The notes under the pieces were generated by a model. It saw nothing but the letters and a program-made list of their open reading frames with translations, had not been told where the DNA came from and did not search any database. Shown here one piece after another: positions 16,774 through 25,955 of a DNA stretch of 64,000 bases (positions within the stretch are counted from its first letter, which is position 1; each line of letters begins with the position of its first letter). Location: contig CAJTTO010000021.1 in the NCBI GenBank assembly GCA_910579275.1, positions 1 to 64,000 of the forward strand. The letters run 5' to 3'. Position numbers and translations under genes: made by a program. The stretch comes from an uncultured Lachnospiraceae bacterium (lineage in GTDB: Bacteria > Bacillota > Clostridia > Lachnospirales > Lachnospiraceae).

Positions 16774-18809
16774 GCTGTCACCATTCCTACTGATTGTAAT
16801 TCTACATTTGAATCAATTTCGTTATACGATACTACCACCAAATCCTTATAATAATCTTCCGTCAGTCTCTTAAAGTACATTCTGACGATAGGCGATGTTA
16901 TAACGATTGGATTCTTTCCTAATTTTTCAAGCTTACCGACTTCTGATTCGACCGATGCAATAATCGTCTTCGTCTTCTCCGGATCCAGCGTCAGGTATGC
17001 TCCCTGTTCCGTCTGCTTTACGCTTCCCATTATTTCCTGCTCAAGTCCCGGATCCAGCGTGACCACGCTTGTCGTCTCGTTCACCGGAAAATACTTGTTG
17101 GAAATGGCACGCTTGAGACTCTGGCGAACATACTCTGTCAGGATATCGGTATCCCGTGTTGATGCCGCATGGTCGGCAAGCGTTTCAAATATTGTAACTA
17201 AGTCTCTTACGGATATTCCTTCCTTTAAAAGGTTCTGCAGTACTTTCTGGATGTCTCCAAGTCCAAGAAGCTTCGGAACAAGTTCCTCCACCAAGGACGG
17301 ATTTGTCTCCTTGACATTGTTGACAAGGTTCTGCACATCCTGTCTTGTAAGCAGGTCTGCAAGATATTGTCTGATAATCTCCGTCAAATGTGTCGCAATA
17401 ATTGATGGCGGATCAACAACTGTATACCCCACGCTCTCCGCACGCTCCCTCTGGTTTTCCGTAATCCATATTGCCGGCAGGTGGAAAGACGGTTCAAAAG
17501 TCGGGATGCCCGATATCTCCTCCTCCACGAAACCAGGGTTCATAGCCATATAATGGTCAAATAAAATTTCTCCCTCACTTACCTGAATTCCCTTAATCTT
17601 AATGATATACTGATTCGGATTCAGCTGAATGTTGTCGCGCAGACGGATAATCGGCACCACCGTACCAAGTTCAAGCGCAACCTGTCTTCGAATCATGACA
17701 ACACGATCCAGAAGGTCACCGCCTTGGTTGACATCCGCCAACGGTATAATACCATAGCCGAACTCAAGCTCAATCGGGTCTACCTGCAGCAATGAGTTGA
17801 CATTTTCTGGTCTTCGGATTTCATCCGCCGTATCTTCCTCCGTGTCAGTCTCCGCCTCAATGTTTGCCACCTCAATCGTGGAAGCAATCATGCGCCCGCA
17901 CACGATAAAAATAATTCCAAGGACAACGAAAATCAAAGGATTAAGCGGTGTCACCAATCCCAAAAATGCGAGCACCGCACCTACCATATACAAAACCTTT
18001 GGTATACCAAACAGCTGATTCACAAGCACGGATCCAAAATCGGCTTCCTTTGAACCCTTTGTTACGAGAATACCTGTTGATAACGAAATAAGAAGTGAAG
18101 GAATCTGGCTAACCAGACCGTCACCTATTGTTAAAATCGTAAATTTATCTGCGGCAGCACCAATGTCCATGCCCTGCCTTAAAACGCCCATGATAATACC
18201 GCCGACAATATTAACACCTGTAATAATAAGACCTGCTGCGGCATCTCCCTTTACATATTTAACAGCACCGTCCATAGATCCGAAAAAGCTTGCTTCCTGC
18301 TGGAGCTTTTCTCTCTGCACCTTTGCCTCTGCATCTGTTATGGCGCCTGTATTGAGGTCTGCATCAATCGCCATCTGCTTACCGGGCATCGCATCAAGTG
18401 TAAACCTCGCCGTTACCTCGGCAACTCGCTCGGAACCCTTGTTGATAACAACAAACTGTACAATAATTAAAATAATGAATACAACGACACCGATAACAAT
18501 GTCACCGCCACCGACGAAATTACCGAAAGTGGCTACGACGTTTCCCGGATTACCCGTTGATAATATCAGACGAGTCGACGATACGTTCAGAGCAATTCTG
18601 AATATCGTTGTGAACAGCAAAATCGTCGGATAAAATGACATATCCAAGACTTCTTTTGCAAACATTGTCGTGAACATGATGGTAAACGCAAGCGAAATAT
18701 TTATCGCCAGCAACACATCCAACAGCGTACTGCTAATCGGTACAATCAACATGATGATAGCGCCAAGTAAATAAAGAGCTACGCCTATGTCCGCTTTCTT
18801 CATCTTCAT
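16770..18809 (-). CDS. flhA: Flagellar export gate protein FlhA
   Basis: FlhA, 679 residues, the main export-gate component of the flagellar type III secretion system. About eight N-terminal membrane helices (1-310) include the conserved loop 'FTLDAMPGKQMAIDADLN'. A cytoplasmic domain (about 340-679) forms the nonameric ring that docks chaperone-substrate complexes. A GGAG site precedes the ATG. Unusually, a terminator and AT-rich gap separate it from flhB, so it may start a sub-operon. Confidence 0.97.
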   Translation of the reverse strand: MKMKKADIGVALYLLGAIIMLIVPISSTLLDVLLAINISLAFTIMFTTMFAKEVLDMSFYPTILLFTTIFRIALNVSSTRLILSTGNPGNVVATFGNFVGGGDIVIGVVVFIILIIVQFVVINKGSERVAEVTARFTLDAMPGKQMAIDADLNTGAITDAEAKVQREKLQQEASFFGSMDGAVKYVKGDAAAGLIITGVNIVGGIIMGVLRQGMDIGAAADKFTILTIGDGLVSQIPSLLISLSTGILVTKGSKEADFGSVLVNQLFGIPKVLYMVGAVLAFLGLVTPLNPLIFVVLGIIFIVCGRMIASTIEVANIEAETDTEEDTADEIRRPENVNSLLQVDPIELEFGYGIIPLADVNQGGDLLDRVVMIRRQVALELGTVVPIIRLRDNIQLNPNQYIIKIKGIQVSEGEILFDHYMAMNPGFVEEEISGIPTFEPSFHLPAIWITENQRERAESVGYTVVDPPSIIATHLTEIIRQYLADLLTRQDVQNLVNNVKETNPSLVEELVPKLLGLGDIQKVLQNLLKEGISVRDLVTIFETLADHAASTRDTDILTEYVRQSLKRAISNKYFPVNETTSVVTLDPGLEQEIMGSVKQTEQGAYLTLDPEKTKTIIASVESEVGKLEKLGKNPIVITSPIVRMYFKRLTEDYYKDLVVVSYNEIDSNVELQSVGMVTA

Positions 18810-19002
18810 GTCTCCTTTTTCCCCCTTAACTCCTTAAAAATAATCCCCTATTTTTTCCTTGTAATCCTTATAAAAGACAAGCCGTAAAATTTTTGCCTTT
18901 CTTGTATTCATATTATCTCACAATTAACATAATTTGTATATAATAATTTGTAAGTTTTTTTATTTTTTTAATTTTTTATAATACTTACACAATTTAAAAC
19001 AA
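18810..19002 (-). promoter_or_regulatory. AT-rich gap with candidate flhA promoter
   Basis: A very AT-rich stretch between the flhB terminator and flhA. TTGTTT (18997-19002), 16 bases, then TATAAA (18975-18980) is a plausible SigA promoter overlapping the terminator U-tract. An AATTgTGTAAGT/ACTTACAAATT inverted repeat surrounds poly-A/T. The leader would be about 160 bases, and nothing else is recognisable. Confidence 0.35.
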
Positions 19003-19042
19003 TAAACTCTGTGCTTTTTCACCGAAGCACAGAGTTATTTTT
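19003..19042. terminator. Terminator between flhB and flhA
   Basis: A perfect 12-bp stem, AACTCTGTGCTT/AAGCACAGAGTT, with an eight-base loop. The minus strand is followed by TTATTGTTTT and the plus strand by ATTTTTGTT. It splits the fla/che operon between flhB and flhA. Confidence 0.75.
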
Positions 19043-19100
19043 GTTAACATAATCCAATTTTTAAGTATTTTGTCCGAAATATTATGTCTACCCCGTTCCG

Positions 19101-20213
19101 TCAAATTTTTCCCTGCATCTTGTATACCATCGCAAGCACTTCCGCCACTGCCTGATACAGCTCCGGCGGTACTTCCTGCCCCACGTCCACATTCGCGTAC
19201 AGCATACGGGCAAGCGGCTTGTTCTCCACAATCTCAACCTGATTTTCCCGCGCAATCTCCTTAATCTTCTGCGCCACATAGTCCGCTCCTTTTGCCAGCA
19301 CAATCGGAGCCGAGCCGGTACTCGCATCATACTTTATCGCGACAGCAAAATGTGTCGGGTTGGTAATAACAACATCTGCTTTCGGCACATCCTGCATCAT
19401 ACGGCGCTGCGACGCCTCGCGCATCTTGCTCCGAATCTTACCCTTAATCTGCGGATCACCTTCTGCATTCTTGTATTCGTCCTTGACTTCCTGCTTCGTC
19501 ATCTTGATATCGTTGTTGAACTTTCGGCGCTGGTAAATCAAATCCACAAATGCAACAATCATAAACACAAGGGAAATCTTAAGCCCCATATTTATGACAA
19601 TATTGCCAATTGCCTCAATTGCCTGATTCAGCGGCATCCCGTAAAACTTGACCAGATATACCCAGTCATCCTTTACAGTTGTATACACCATAAACATAAT
19701 GAGTACAATCTTAGCTATTGACTTTATCAGTTCCACAATCTTGTCCTTAGAAAACATCCTTTTCATTCCTGATATCGGATTGAGTTTACTAAACTTGGGG
19801 TTCAGCGGCTTTGTGGAAATCTGAAACTTAAACTGAAGCATATTGACACCAACTGCAATGACGATGCCGACAACAAAAAATGGAAGCAGCTGTACCAGCA
19901 GCTTCACATATACATTGTTTATCAGTATTTTGTAGTCTTCCCTGACGATACGCCCATTCCAATAGGTTGTGTAAGCCGGTATCTTCTCGTAAATCTCGCT
20001 GAAAAGTTTCATGAAGTTTTCACCCATATGACCAACCCAGAACTTTAAAATCAGAAATAATGCAATCAGCTCTACACCGCTCGACAGTTCCTTACTTTTG
20101 GGAACTTTACCTTCCTTACGGGTGTCCTGTTTCTTTTTGGCTGTCGGCTCCTCTGTCTTCTCACCGCCGGGACCTTCCTGGGCAAAAAACTGTAAATTAT
20201 ACGCTAGTATCAC
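19101..20213 (-). CDS. flhB: Flagellar export switch protein FlhB
   Basis: FlhB, 370 residues, an inner-membrane protein that switches export from hook to filament substrates. Four membrane helices occupy about 35-220. The cytoplasmic domain holds the autocleavage motif NPTH starting at Asn285. The N-terminus has a polar segment 'GEKTEEPTAKKKQDTRKEGK' typical of the family. Its start overlaps fliR by four bases. Confidence 0.97.
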   Translation of the reverse strand: MILAYNLQFFAQEGPGGEKTEEPTAKKKQDTRKEGKVPKSKELSSGVELIALFLILKFWVGHMGENFMKLFSEIYEKIPAYTTYWNGRIVREDYKILINNVYVKLLVQLLPFFVVGIVIAVGVNMLQFKFQISTKPLNPKFSKLNPISGMKRMFSKDKIVELIKSIAKIVLIMFMVYTTVKDDWVYLVKFYGMPLNQAIEAIGNIVINMGLKISLVFMIVAFVDLIYQRRKFNNDIKMTKQEVKDEYKNAEGDPQIKGKIRSKMREASQRRMMQDVPKADVVITNPTHFAVAIKYDASTGSAPIVLAKGADYVAQKIKEIARENQVEIVENKPLARMLYANVDVGQEVPPELYQAVAEVLAMVYKMQGKI

Positions 20214-20992
20214 ATCAAGCCCTCCACTATCGAAACCATCATCTTCTGCATCTGGTTCGTAATAAAATTGCAGATGTCCGGAAGGAGTGTCACCACCACC
20301 ATAATAACGCTCAGGCCAGCCAGAAGCTTTAACTGGATACCCACTGAAAACATGTTCATCTGCGGTGCGAGCTTTGCCAAAAGTCCAAGCACAATATTCA
20401 TAAGCGTAATACTAGCAAATACCGGCAGGCAAATTCGGAAGCCAATAATAATGTAATTACTCAAAAAAGTAATAAGTGCCGTCAACAGCCTGTCCGTATT
20501 TATATGAATACCGTCTATCGGTATTAAGACAAACGTTTCCATCAATGCCTTAAGCAGGTACCTGTGAAGCCCTGTCGTGTACAGAATCAGCATCACTCCA
20601 TATTGCAGCAAAGCACCTGTTATGGAAGATTGTTCATTCGTCGTAGGGTCAAACACGTTTGCCATGGACAATCCCACTTCCATATCTATAATTCTTCCTG
20701 CAAATAAAACAATGGAAGTACACATCTGAGCCGCTAATCCTATCAGCAAACCCACCGACACTTCCTTCAACACGATTGTACAGAATCCAAGTATTGTATT
20801 GTATTCAGGATAAATGTGCTCTGGTCCAAAGTAATACATAATGTAAGCAACGAACACACTCAATCCGATTTTCACATTATTCGGAACACCTCTTGTGCTA
20901 AAAAACGGCGCCACAAATATAAAGGTTGCCACCCTCATAAACACCAGAAGAAAGTATTCCAATTCAAGCATGGAAAAAGATAAGTTTACCAT
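20210..20992 (-). CDS. fliR: Flagellar export protein FliR
   Basis: FliR, 260 residues, forms the export pore with FliP and FliQ. About six hydrophobic helices span most of its length. Family features include 'PFFSTRGVPNNVKIGLSV' near residue 28 and 'GRIIDMEVGLSMANVFDP' at about 93-110. It lies between fliQ and flhB and overlaps the latter. Confidence 0.95.
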   Translation of the reverse strand: MVNLSFSMLELEYFLLVFMRVATFIFVAPFFSTRGVPNNVKIGLSVFVAYIMYYFGPEHIYPEYNTILGFCTIVLKEVSVGLLIGLAAQMCTSIVLFAGRIIDMEVGLSMANVFDPTTNEQSSITGALLQYGVMLILYTTGLHRYLLKALMETFVLIPIDGIHINTDRLLTALITFLSNYIIIGFRICLPVFASITLMNIVLGLLAKLAPQMNMFSVGIQLKLLAGLSVIMVVVTLLPDICNFITNQMQKMMVSIVEGLM

Positions 20993-21016
20993 ACTATGTA
21001 ACCCTGTTCCCTTCTG

Positions 21017-21286
21017 TTATCGAATATACACTGAAAAATTCCGCCATAAGTCTGTCATAAAAGTTATCATATTATTCAGCATCCAGTCGCCTAAAACCAT
21101 CAGGCAAAGGAACATGCCTACAATCTTCGGCACAAAGGTAAGCGTCTGTTCCTGAATGGAGGTTACTGTCTGGAAAATACTGATTGCGAGACCGATTACC
21201 AGCGAAACAATAAGCGGCGGCGCAGCTGTCTTGAGAATAACAAACAGCCCTTCTTTCATAACGTCAACAACCATTTCAACTGTCAT
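21017..21286 (-). CDS. fliQ: Flagellar export protein FliQ
   Basis: FliQ, 89 residues, with two membrane helices (about 15-40 and 53-75) joined by the conserved 'TSIQEQTLTFVPKI' loop. It assembles with FliP and FliR at the centre of the basal body. It lies 24 bases before fliR. The 119-base gap to fliP holds a partial mobile element. Confidence 0.96.
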   Translation of the reverse strand: MTVEMVVDVMKEGLFVILKTAAPPLIVSLVIGLAISIFQTVTSIQEQTLTFVPKIVGMFLCLMVLGDWMLNNMITFMTDLWRNFSVYIR

Positions 21287-21334
21287 CTTATCACCACACC
21301 TTTCCAGAAAATCCGAAACTACATTCTATTTCTC

Positions 21335-21420
21335 GTAACTGTTCTGCCTTCGGCTTCCTGTTATGGGCATCAAGCCATCATGCAACCTTCACCCCAAACA
21401 ATATCTCACGAACTTGTATA
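21335..21420. mobile_element. MITE copy C: decayed fragment in the fliP-fliQ gap
   Basis: GTAACTGTTCTGCCTTCGGC and the following bases match the left end of copy A with a few substitutions, through 'GGGCATCAAGCCAT' (to about 21378). The middle is lost. CTCACGAACTTG at about 21405-21416 resembles CACGGACTTTG of the right half. If so, the piece runs into the fliP stop codon. The right terminal repeat and the target duplication are not recognisable. Confidence 0.6.
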
Positions 21421-22317
21421 AAATGTCCGCACCAGCTCCAGAATAACCAGATTCCAACCGTCCGCCAGTACAAACAGCAAAATTTTAAACGGCATGGAAA
21501 TGGTTGTCGGCGGAAGCATCATCATACCCATACTCATCAGGACGGATGCAACGACCATGTCTATCACAATAAAGGGAATATAGATAACAAAGCCAATAAT
21601 AAATGCCGTGCGGAGTTCACTGACAATAAACGACGGTATCAGTACCGTTGTCGGAACCTGCTCCATACTTTTGCCATCCCACGCAGTATTGGAAATCTGC
21701 ATAAAAGCGTCAATATCTTTATCCTGTGTATACTTGAACATAAATTCACGCATCGGCGCAGCCGCAATCCCACACGCTTCCTCAAATCCAATCTCACCAG
21801 CATCATACGGCACAATCGCCTCAGTATACACCTGACTAAATACCGGCTGCATAATAAAAAAAGTCAAAAAAAGCGAAATAGCAATCAACACCTGATTCGG
21901 AGGTGCTGACTGTGTATTTAATGCCTGCCTTGTAAAATGTAATACGATCAGAATACGTGTAAAAGAAGTAATCGTTACAAGGAGTATCGGCAACACAGCA
22001 ATTGCTGTCAAGATCAGCAATATCCTCAGTGTTCCGTTCAGCTCTCCGTTTCCACTGTCGTAAGTAATTTCAAGTCTATTTGCAATATTCAGTTCCTGAA
22101 GATCTTCTCCGGTCTTGGCTGAACCAGGCTCATTAATGTTTGTCCGGTTCTCATCCCTTTGCTGGTTGTCAAGTATCTGCCCTGCCGCGGTTCCATCATC
22201 TGTTGTCGCGTTTGCCACAACAATATCTGCCATAAATATGATGAATATCATGCACAGCATATATACAATCTTTCTAAGCTCCTGCCTAATATTGTATTTT
22301 CTGCTTCTATTTCTCAT
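21406..22317 (-). CDS. fliP: Flagellar export pore protein FliP
   Basis: FliP, 303 residues, the main pore subunit of the export gate. An N-terminal signal-like hydrophobic segment (about 15-36) precedes a polar stretch (40-85). The conserved core with 'TSFTRILIVLHFTRQAL' and 'MMLPPTTISMPFK' then spans four membrane helices. The C-terminus 'VRTFYTSS' is slightly atypical, and its stop codon lies in DNA resembling the mobile-element family. It is preceded by fliO. Confidence 0.96.
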   Translation of the reverse strand: MRNRSRKYNIRQELRKIVYMLCMIFIIFMADIVVANATTDDGTAAGQILDNQQRDENRTNINEPGSAKTGEDLQELNIANRLEITYDSGNGELNGTLRILLILTAIAVLPILLVTITSFTRILIVLHFTRQALNTQSAPPNQVLIAISLFLTFFIMQPVFSQVYTEAIVPYDAGEIGFEEACGIAAAPMREFMFKYTQDKDIDAFMQISNTAWDGKSMEQVPTTVLIPSFIVSELRTAFIIGFVIYIPFIVIDMVVASVLMSMGMMMLPPTTISMPFKILLFVLADGWNLVILELVRTFYTSS

Positions 22318-22347
22318 AAATATTATCCTTACGCCCTACACGTTATC

Positions 22348-22710
22348 CTATTGCTTTTTCAATTTATCCAGTATTTCCTTAAAAGTCACATTCACTGTTG
22401 CGCCTGTCTCTGTCTTGTTAAACTCCGAAATGTCATCTTCTGTCATTTCTCCAAGCAAAGTAACTGTGTCTTTGCAGACTACATAGGAAAAATATTTTCC
22501 ACCTATCCTTACAACTTGTATATATTTGGTTGGCGCTATCCTGAATGTCTCAAGTACTTCCACATTAGAACCTGCAAGCCTTCCCTTTTGAAGACCTGCA
22601 GTTAGTTTTGTGGCAAAATATGTAAGCGCCAGTACAAATATAAATATCAGTATTACCGTTAACAATTGTCCGATAGAGTCAAACCTGTTTGATGTCGATA
22701 ATAAAAGCAT
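22348..22710 (-). CDS. fliO: Flagellar biosynthetic protein FliO
   Basis: FliO/FliZ-family protein, 120 residues, a scaffold for assembly of the FliP ring. One membrane helix (about 14-36) is followed by a small cytoplasmic beta-rich domain containing 'GSNVEVLETFRIAPTKYIQV', typical of FliO. Its identity is supported strongly by position between cheY and fliP. The primary sequence of the family is weakly conserved. Confidence 0.88.
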   Translation of the reverse strand: MLLLSTSNRFDSIGQLLTVILIFIFVLALTYFATKLTAGLQKGRLAGSNVEVLETFRIAPTKYIQVVRIGGKYFSYVVCKDTVTLLGEMTEDDISEFNKTETGATVNVTFKEILDKLKKQ

Positions 22711-22715
22711 ATTTC

Positions 22716-23078
22716 CTAGCCTACAACCTTCTTAACAGCCTCTAATACACGCTCCGCCTGAAAAGGTTTTACAATAAAGTCTTTCGCTCCAGACTGGATT
22801 GCTTCAATAACCATCGCCTGCTGACCCATTGCAGAGCACATGATAACATTTGCTCCCGGGTCAATGCCCTTGATTGCTTTCAGCGCCTGAATACCGTCCA
22901 TCTCAGGCATTGTGATATCAAGAAGCGTCAAATCCGGTGACGCCTCCTTATACTTATCAACTGCAATTTTGCCATTTTCAGCTTCAGCAGCAATTTCATA
23001 TCCGTTCTTTGTCAAAATATCCTTAATCATCATTCTCATGAAAGCAGCATCATCCACTATCAGAATTCTCTTTGCCAT
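22716..23078 (-). CDS. cheY: Chemotaxis response regulator CheY
   Basis: CheY, 120 residues, a single receiver domain that binds the C-ring when phosphorylated. The acidic pocket is Asp9-Asp10, the phospho-acceptor is Asp54 ('LLDITMPEMDG'), and the conserved Lys104 lies in 'FIVKPF'. It follows fliY, as in B. subtilis. Confidence 0.97.
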   Translation of the reverse strand: MAKRILIVDDAAFMRMMIKDILTKNGYEIAAEAENGKIAVDKYKEASPDLTLLDITMPEMDGIQALKAIKGIDPGANVIMCSAMGQQAMVIEAIQSGAKDFIVKPFQAERVLEAVKKVVG

Positions 23079-23129
23079 ATCTAACCATGTCCTTTCTATA
23101 TTTGAAATAGCGTTTAAAATTTGTATGTG

Positions 23130-24359
23130 CTACTTGATTATTTCCATAATCCGCACACCAAAGCTCTCCTCGATAACAACAACCTCACCCTTTGCGACAA
23201 ACTTACCGTTCACGAGCACATCAATCGGCTCACCGGCAATCTTGTCAAGTTCTATGATGGTACCCGGGGCAAACTCCAGAATATCTGAAATAGATTTGCT
23301 GGTTCTTCCCAACTCTACAGTTACCTCCAATGGAACATCCCTGATAAGGCTGATGCTCTCCGCACTTACCATAGCTCCCTGTCCTTGTGCAAAGTTCTGG
23401 AATTGTGCAGGCTGTATATTTACATTCGGCATTCCATAACCCATAGGCATTCCCATCTGCGGCATTCCATAACCACCCTGAGGCATTCCCATGGGCATTC
23501 CCATCTGTGGCTGCATTCCCATGTCCATACCACCCTGAGGCATTCCCATCTGTGGCTGCATTCCCATATCCATTGCCGGAGCAGGTGCAGATGCAACTGC
23601 CGGAGCGGGTGTTGGCGCCGGAGCCGGGGCGGGTGCAGCTTCTGCAATTGCTCCCATCTGCTGCGCCATAAACGTCTCAGAAACCGATTTTGCAAAGTCA
23701 AGCGGATACAGCTGCATCAATGTGGAATCTACCAAATCATCAATCTGCATTCTAAAAGAAACTTTTACAAATCTGTCCTCAAGGAACGGAGATAACTCTC
23801 TTGGTTCTTTTGAGTGTAAATCAACAAGACTTGCCTCTGGCGGGCTGATATCAATCGTCTTGCCAAGCATAGAGGAAAGTGATGTCGATGAAGATCCCAT
23901 CATCTGGTTCATCGCCTCTGAAATGGCACTCAGATGCAGGTCGCTAAGTTCGCCTTCAACATTGGTTCCATCACCGCCCATCATCAAATCAGTGATAACT
24001 TTTACATCATGCTCTTTTAACACCAGAATATTGGTACCGTTTAATCCGACTGTATATTTAATTTGAATGAATACACACGGTCTTTCATAATCATTCAATA
24101 CATCCTGCCATGTGCACATTTGTACAACAGGTGTCGTAATATTTACTTTTCTATTAACAAGTGAAAAAAGTGTGGTGGCAGAGGTTCCCATACTGATATT
24201 GGCCACCTCTCCTATCGCATCTTTTTCTATTTCGGTAAGATCCCCTTCAATCGTAGCACTCGATGTCGCTGTCGCAGTATCCGATGCTCCGGAATCTGCA
24301 GACAAATCCACTCCGTTCAACAATGCATTGATTTCATCCTGAGATAACATGCCATCCAT
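23130..24359 (-). CDS. fliY: Flagellar motor switch phosphatase FliY
   Basis: FliY, 409 residues, is a C-ring protein that also removes phosphate from CheY-P. An N-terminal 'LSQDEINALLNG' CheY-binding peptide precedes CheC-like repeats ('IGEVANISMGTSATTLF', 'SAISEAMNQMMGSSSTSL'). An Ala/Pro linker (about 241-262) leads into a Met/Gln/Pro/Gly-rich repeat region (about 263-310). A C-terminal FliN domain ('VTVELGRTSKSISDILEFAPG') completes it. The Met-rich linker is encoded by short imperfect DNA repeats. Confidence 0.95.
   Translation of the reverse strand: MDGMLSQDEINALLNGVDLSADSGASDTATATSSATIEGDLTEIEKDAIGEVANISMGTSATTLFSLVNRKVNITTPVVQMCTWQDVLNDYERPCVFIQIKYTVGLNGTNILVLKEHDVKVITDLMMGGDGTNVEGELSDLHLSAISEAMNQMMGSSSTSLSSMLGKTIDISPPEASLVDLHSKEPRELSPFLEDRFVKVSFRMQIDDLVDSTLMQLYPLDFAKSVSETFMAQQMGAIAEAAPAPAPAPTPAPAVASAPAPAMDMGMQPQMGMPQGGMDMGMQPQMGMPMGMPQGGYGMPQMGMPMGYGMPNVNIQPAQFQNFAQGQGAMVSAESISLIRDVPLEVTVELGRTSKSISDILEFAPGTIIELDKIAGEPIDVLVNGKFVAKGEVVVIEESFGVRIMEIIK
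23440..23575. repeat. Imperfect short tandem repeats in fliY
   Basis: Repeated units such as GGCATTCCCATCTGTGGCTG and CACCCTGAGGCATTCCCAT encode the MGMPQ/QPQMGM tract of FliY. All units stay in frame. Copy number could vary by slippage or recombination without breaking the gene. Confidence 0.75.
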
Positions 24360-24363
24360 TGTC

Positions 24364-25344
24364 TTATTCCTCCTCCCTGACTACTGATGTTACCCTTACT
24401 GCGTATGCCTCTTTGCTTGCGCCCGGCACCGCACTAAACTTTCTAATATCCCCCACATACACATCCAGCTCATCATCAACTTTTGAATCAAGCCGTATGA
24501 TATCGCCTACCTGTATATTTACGAAGTCATTAACCGTTATGACACTCTTTCCAAGCACTGCCTTAACAGGAACATCTACTCTGCGTACCATTGATTCAAT
24601 AAACTGCTCATAATCTTCCTCATCCATCTTCTGCAGGCTCGAATACCAGAACTTCGTATTCAACCTGTCCATAACGGACTCCAGTGTAAAGAACGGAAGA
24701 CATACATTCATCAAACCTTCCACATCACCAATCTTGACATTCATAGTGACAAGAGCCACCATGTCATTTGGCGAAATAATTTGTGCAAACTGCGGATTCG
24801 TTTCTATCCTCTCCAAATATGGATTAACCTCCGCAACATTTTTCCATGGCTCCCTGAGAAGCTGCATACAGATGACCATAATCCGCTCTATAATACTCAT
24901 CTCAATTTCGGTAAAGTCCCTTGCCTTCTCAAGCGACTCTCCCCTGCCTCCCAGCATCCTGTCTATAATCGCATATCCCAGCCCGCTTGTCAACTCCATG
25001 ATGATAGATCCTGGCATTGGTGAAAAATTAACGACTGTAAGCAGTACCGGATTCGATAAGGCATTGGAAAATTCTGCAAAGGTTACCGTCTCTGAACTTG
25101 CTACATTTACCTGTACATTTTTTCTGAGATAAACCGGCAAATTGGTTGACAGCAATCTTCCATAATGGTCAAAAATCATGTTCAAAGTCCTAAGATGCTC
25201 TTTCGAGAATTTTGCAGGCCGGCTAAAGTCATAATTCTTGGCTTGTCGCTCGTCCTTCTCCTGCATATCCTCCACATCCAGCTCACCGGAACTCAACGCT
25301 GCCAGCAAACTGTCTATTTCGCTTTGAGATAATACCTCTCCCAT
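24364..25344 (-). CDS. fliM: Flagellar motor switch protein FliM
   Basis: FliM, 326 residues from the ATG at 25344, a C-ring protein that receives CheY-P. The N-terminal 'LSQSEIDSLLAAL' is the CheY-binding peptide. The middle CheC-like domain and the C-terminal SpoA/FliN-like domain follow. An upstream in-frame GTG (25356) overlaps the AGGGGG ribosome site, so the ATG, nine bases downstream of that site, is the better start. It lies four bases before fliY. Confidence 0.96.
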   Translation of the reverse strand: MGEVLSQSEIDSLLAALSSGELDVEDMQEKDERQAKNYDFSRPAKFSKEHLRTLNMIFDHYGRLLSTNLPVYLRKNVQVNVASSETVTFAEFSNALSNPVLLTVVNFSPMPGSIIMELTSGLGYAIIDRMLGGRGESLEKARDFTEIEMSIIERIMVICMQLLREPWKNVAEVNPYLERIETNPQFAQIISPNDMVALVTMNVKIGDVEGLMNVCLPFFTLESVMDRLNTKFWYSSLQKMDEEDYEQFIESMVRRVDVPVKAVLGKSVITVNDFVNIQVGDIIRLDSKVDDELDVYVGDIRKFSAVPGASKEAYAVRVTSVVREEE

Positions 25345-25420
25345 GTAGTTAATCACCCCCTACATATAATAATCCTTTTATTTATCAAATAATTCCCCTT
25401 AAATAATACTCATATTCCAA

Positions 25421-25939
25421 TTATGAATATAAGAAGTTAAATGATACACTGTAAATAAATGTTGAATCGAAACGCTCTTGAAGCTTCTCAAGAATTTCTG
25501 CCTTAATCGGCTCAGCATCCGTTCTCGCCTCGTCTATTGTATATTTTGCCATGACAGAGAATACGATGTCTTTGATAATACCATCCATATCGGACATTGT
25601 CTCAGAGTATTTCTTGTAATCAGCATGCTTTGAATCCAATGAAAGTGACACGCTGCCCACTGCATAGTGATCGTCCTCATCACCCTCGCTCTTCTTTAAT
25701 GGGATTGTCAACTCACCCGCAACATTATGTACAGCCGTATCAGCCATAGAAACGGATGCCCCACCCACATCTGACTGCGGAAGCCCATTAATTTCCACCC
25801 CAATAATTGTCGCAATATCAGATACAAGCGCTGCCGTCTTTTTGGAAGCAGATGACACACTCACCATCATAATTGCTGACAGTACAATATTGACAACCAA
25901 CAGTGCCAATATAATGATTGATAACAGATTTCGTTTCAT
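25421..25939 (-). CDS. fliL: Flagellar basal body protein FliL
   Basis: FliL-family protein, 172 residues, which associates with the stator and affects motor torque. A single N-terminal membrane helix (about 5-29) and a periplasm-side domain ending in the family-like 'FNFLYS' are present. Sequence identity to characterised FliL is probably low, but its position between motB and fliM is diagnostic. The gap of about 76 bases to fliM is AT-rich without an obvious terminator. Confidence 0.87.
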   Translation of the reverse strand: MKRNLLSIIILALLVVNIVLSAIMMVSVSSASKKTAALVSDIATIIGVEINGLPQSDVGGASVSMADTAVHNVAGELTIPLKKSEGDEDDHYAVGSVSLSLDSKHADYKKYSETMSDMDGIIKDIVFSVMAKYTIDEARTDAEPIKAEILEKLQERFDSTFIYSVSFNFLYS

Positions 25940-25955
25940 TGTAGATATTCCCCTT

